Origin: an uncultured Bacteroidales bacterium
GTDB taxonomy: Bacteria > Bacteroidota > Bacteroidia > Bacteroidales > UBA932
NCBI GenBank assembly: GCA_937901105.1
Contig: CALCHD010000090.1
Span: 1 to 23,050 of the forward strand
Direction of reading: 5' to 3'
Length of the DNA stretch: 23,050 nucleotides
The notes under the pieces were generated by a model. It made no database searches and was not told the DNA's origin. It saw nothing but the letters and a program-made list of their open reading frames with translations. Shown here in pieces: positions 21,235 through 23,050 of the stretch (positions within the stretch are counted from its first letter, which is position 1; the number at the start of each line of letters is the position of its first letter). Made by a program: the position numbers and the translations under genes.

Positions 21235-21444
21235 ATGCAACCTCCAAAAATAGAAAACTCCACAAGAGAAGAGAGACAATCCTATGTCATAGAAGCCTGG
21301 AAATGCCTGCACGATTGCGAGTCATGCGGCAAGTGCCGCATCCTGAAAGGCAAGGATGCAGAAGTGCTCTATGCCGATTACATTGAAAGCAAGCGGAGCT
21401 ATATGGATATTACTTTGGAGATAAGGAACCGTTCATTGCGATAG
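21235..21444 (+). CDS. Small Cys-rich protein, unknown function
   Basis: 69 residues. The central CLHDCESCGKCRILKGKDAE contains four Cys in a C-x3-C-x2-C-x2-C pattern, which could bind zinc or an iron-sulfur cluster. The flanks are charged and helical (STREERQSYVIEAW; YADYIESKRSYMDITLEIRN). I do not recognise the family. Its promoter could be the -7 box inside the right 45-bp repeat, though that would leave a leader of about 190 nt. Codon use looks like that of its neighbours. Confidence 0.6.
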   Translation: MQPPKIENSTREERQSYVIEAWKCLHDCESCGKCRILKGKDAEVLYADYIESKRSYMDITLEIRNRSLR

Positions 21445-21499
21445 GTTACATCTGAGCCATAATCTATAATTATTTTTTCTGTTTGAATCATAAAATCGT

Positions 21500-21507
21500 T
21501 ACCTTTG
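21500..21507 (+). promoter_or_regulatory. -7 promoter box for the metallophosphoesterase
   Basis: TACCTTTG matches TAnnTTTG. A TTTG at 21482-21485 is a possible -33 element, though the spacing is short. Confidence 0.55.
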
Positions 21508-21520
21508 TAAATATTCTTCT

Positions 21521-21546
21521 GGTTCTCCATCCACGATCAAATGGAG
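21521..21546 (+). promoter_or_regulatory. Leader hairpin element, copy C (plus strand)
   Basis: GGTT (21521-21524), stem CTCCAT (21525-21530) with ATGGAG (21541-21546), loop CCACGATCAA. It begins 13 nt after the -7 box and ends 40 nt before the ATG at 21587. An AACC at 21555 could pair with the GGTT, as in copy B. Confidence 0.65.
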
Positions 21547-21586
21547 GTTTACACAACCGTTTTAATCAACATTTAATCAAAAGATT

Positions 21587-22399
21587 ATGGAGACACCATT
21601 CTATTTGTGTGTCCCTGCGGCAAAACACATTGTTGTCAGCGGGGATATCCACGGGGATTTCAACACCCTAGTTCATAAATTATGCGTTCAGTACAAAATG
21701 CAAGACACTCTTCTGATTGTAGCAGGAGATTGCGGATTCGGCTTTGAGAAGCATGAATACTACAAAAATATGGTAAGGAAAAACAACAGACGGATGTCTG
21801 AAGCGAACAATTGGATAGTATTCGTACGTGGCAATCACGATAATCCTGCATATTTTGACGGTAAAGCATTTGCATACAAGAGATTCATTGCGGTTCCGGA
21901 CTATACTGTAATACAAGCCTGCAACAAAACAATTCTTGGAGTGGGAGGGGGAATCTCAATTGACAGAGTGCCACGAATTGAGAAGTGGAAACAATATCGT
22001 CATAAATATCGGGAATTTCTTCATACTCCCGACGATTCGCCGTTTGCCAGAAATTTCTATTGGAAAGATGAGCCACCTATGTTTGATGAAACAATTTTGG
22101 AATCTATCGGGAAGAAATACTCAATTGATACAGTTGTTTCACATACGGCGCCATCTTTCTGCGAACTGACATCAAAAGGTATGGTTGAATATTTTGCGCA
22201 ATTTGACCCTGTTCTAATAAAAGATGTACAGACAGAAAGGGAAACTATGGATACAATCTTCCATAAACTGGTCTCAGACGGCAATCCCCTCTGCAGATGG
22301 TATTACGGTCATTTTCACCAATCCTGGAATGCTGAGATTTCAGGTGTACAGTTCAAGATGCTGGATATAATGGAATTTGCCACTATAGCAGCGGAATAG
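21587..22399 (+). CDS. Cytosolic calcineurin-like metallophosphoesterase
   Basis: 270 residues, no signal peptide. The metal-binding motifs are complete and in order: SGDIHGDFN (D-x-H), VAGDCGFGF (G-D), VRGNHDNP (G-N-H-D), a central VVSHTAP (H), and YYGHFHQSW (G-H-x-H). This is the PP1/diadenosine-tetraphosphatase-like layout. The segment GGGISIDRVPRIEKWK next to the core is seen in phage-type and Bacteroidota relatives. Likely a protein or nucleotide phosphatase; the substrate is unknown. It has its own promoter and the conserved leader hairpin, and a weak terminator follows. Compare the secreted metallophosphoesterase at 13555, which is a different subfamily. Confidence 0.88.
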   Translation: METPFYLCVPAAKHIVVSGDIHGDFNTLVHKLCVQYKMQDTLLIVAGDCGFGFEKHEYYKNMVRKNNRRMSEANNWIVFVRGNHDNPAYFDGKAFAYKRFIAVPDYTVIQACNKTILGVGGGISIDRVPRIEKWKQYRHKYREFLHTPDDSPFARNFYWKDEPPMFDETILESIGKKYSIDTVVSHTAPSFCELTSKGMVEYFAQFDPVLIKDVQTERETMDTIFHKLVSDGNPLCRWYYGHFHQSWNAEISGVQFKMLDIMEFATIAAE

Positions 22400-22401
22400 G
22401 G

Positions 22402-22428
22402 AAAGGCTTGACAAATTGCCTTTTAAAA
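22402..22428 (+). terminator. Weak terminator after the metallophosphoesterase
   Basis: AAAGGC (22402-22407) and GCCTTT (22418-22423) make a 6-bp stem around a 10-nt loop, followed by TAAAA, so the U tract is short. Confidence 0.4.
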
Positions 22429-22497
22429 GGGCGCAATATCTTAAGGCTGTCTTTATGACAGCGATATATGGAAGAATATAATTCAATTGCGTCCTTT
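22426..22497. repeat. Nested inverted repeat before the second RhuM gene
   Basis: AAAGGGCGCAAT (22426-22437) and ATTGCGTCCTTT (22486-22497) pair at 11 of 12 positions. Between them GCTGTC (22446-22451) and GACAGC (22457-22462) form a perfect inner hairpin. The outer arm ends 24 nt before the ATG at 22522. No TAnnTTTG box is evident here. Confidence 0.65.
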
Positions 22498-22521
22498 AAT
22501 GTCCAGCATATATAAAGGAAT

Positions 22522-22934
22522 ATGGAACAGAATAATAAAATTGTGATATATCAGACTGCCGAGGACAAACCCAAATTGATGTCCGTATGGAGAATGAAAC
22601 AGTGTGGCTTACACAAGCACAGATGGCTGACTTGTTCCAGACGGACAGAACATCAATAGTACGTCATGTAAACAATATCTATAAGTCTGAAGAATTGGAG
22701 CGTGAGGCAACCTGTGCAAAAATTGCACAAGTTCAAATCGAAGGAAAACGAAAAGTTAACCGAAATATTCCATATTTCTATCTTGATATGATTATATCGG
22801 TTGGCTATCGTGTAAATTCCAAACGAGGTACTCAATTTCGTATTTGGGCAAACAAGGTACTCAAAGATTATCTTATAAAAGGCTATGCTATAAAGAGTGT
22901 AAGAGGTATCCTTCCTGAATTGCTGCAAAAGTAG
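22522..22934 (+). pseudogene. Second RhuM-family gene, frameshifted and truncated
   Basis: The ATG at 22522 opens the family-typical NNKIVIYQTAED, but the frame is lost around 22565-22575. The domain goes on in another frame: IDVRMENETVWLTQAQMADL, FQTDRTSIVRHVNNIYKSEE, YFYLDMIISVGYRVNSKRGT and QFRIWANKVLKDYLIKGYAI. Loss of one A in the AAA run before CCC would explain the shift. After YAIKSVRGILPELLQK a stop comes at 22934, well short of the family length; many relatives continue into a Fic/Doc-like or other C-terminal domain. An internal ATG at 22587 could still give a 115-residue product. It is clearly a different RhuM subtype from the copy at 20441. Bases 22935-23050 contain a short protein-like stretch (YEHYDRNGNDVAADCRDYKE, then stop) that I cannot assign. 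Confidence 0.8.
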
Positions 22935-23050
22935 CTATGAGCACTATGATCGCAATGGGAATGATGTGGCAGCTGATTGTCGGGACTATAAGGAATAACA
23001 GGAATCCGGTCAACTTATTCGCTACGGTATGAGGAAAGCAAAATTTTTTG

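Larger units (their letters stand above)
70..22985. repeat. Dispersed heptamer TCCCGAC, 20 copies
   Basis: Plus-strand TCCCGAC starts at 70, 945, 2608, 6454, 11577, 13412, 14163, 15841, 18233 and 22027. The complement GTCGGGA starts at 354, 1267, 2461, 4143, 9649, 9999, 11249, 15228, 15950 and 22979. Read as TCCCGAC, the next base is A 12 times and G 8 times, never a pyrimidine, and the preceding base is T in 12 of 20. Confidence 0.85.

Noticed and set aside
70..22985. KOPS- or Chi-like polar motif
   Set aside because: TCCCGAC is split 10 to 10 between strands in this window, so no polarity is visible at this scale; only a genome-wide count could revive it.
22935..23050. Gene at the right edge (ATG at 22937, hydrophobic 31 codons)
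   Set aside because: Too short, no promoter or family match; the other frame looks more protein-like but has no start.

Overview
The window looks like a Bacteroidales-type Bacteroidota chromosome, judged from the sequence alone. Most genes are preceded by the Bacteroidota -7 promoter box TAnnTTTG, Shine-Dalgarno sites are weak or absent, and the gene families are typical of gut Bacteroidota: GH84 hexosaminidase, Rpn/PDDEXK nuclease with an EGR tail, RhuM, and secreted EEP and PHB-type esterases. I saw no rRNA, tRNA or CRISPR array.

Layout. 1-4136: an AlkD-like DNA repair protein (+), a membrane protein and the CrcB fluoride channel (-), then a + strand group with a decayed small gene, a PUA/EVE-like domain fused to a SpoT-type HD hydrolase, DUF1810 and a MutT-type Nudix hydrolase, closed by a clear terminator. 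4219-8116: minus strand DUF1653, an Rpn-family nuclease with a 12-bp tandem repeat tail, a GNAT acetyltransferase and a secreted GH84 enzyme. 8297-12842: MsrA (+), then a tightly coupled minus operon xanthine permease - Pif1-like helicase - xanthine phosphoribosyltransferase. 12927-19300: a long + strand run of DUF1963, a secreted fusion of EEP and metallophosphoesterase domains, a broken esterase, a MurU-like nucleotidyltransferase, a secreted PHB-type esterase and a UDG-like protein. 19292-23050: an accessory region of small unknown genes, two decayed RhuM genes and a cytosolic metallophosphoesterase.

The two most interesting signals are not genes. First, the accessory region holds a repeated leader element: a -7 box, 13-16 nt, GGTT, then a hairpin with the invariant-looking 10-nt loop CCWCGATCAA on stems whose sequences differ but stay complementary. 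There are three intact copies and one truncated copy in 1.8 kb, and each intact copy lies 37-49 nt before a start codon. Two copies face away from each other between divergent genes. A perfect 45-bp piece of one is repeated 1,215 bp downstream and flanks a two-gene unit. Second, the heptamer TCCCGAC (either strand) occurs 20 times across the whole window, always followed by a purine, in all reading frames and on both strands equally. Base composition predicts about two. It behaves like a genome-wide DNA signal such as an uptake-, Chi- or methylation-type word.

Several genes show internal deletions or frameshifts (the esterase at 15393, RhuM at 20441, RhuM at 22522, the remnant at 2029), so parts of the window are decaying.
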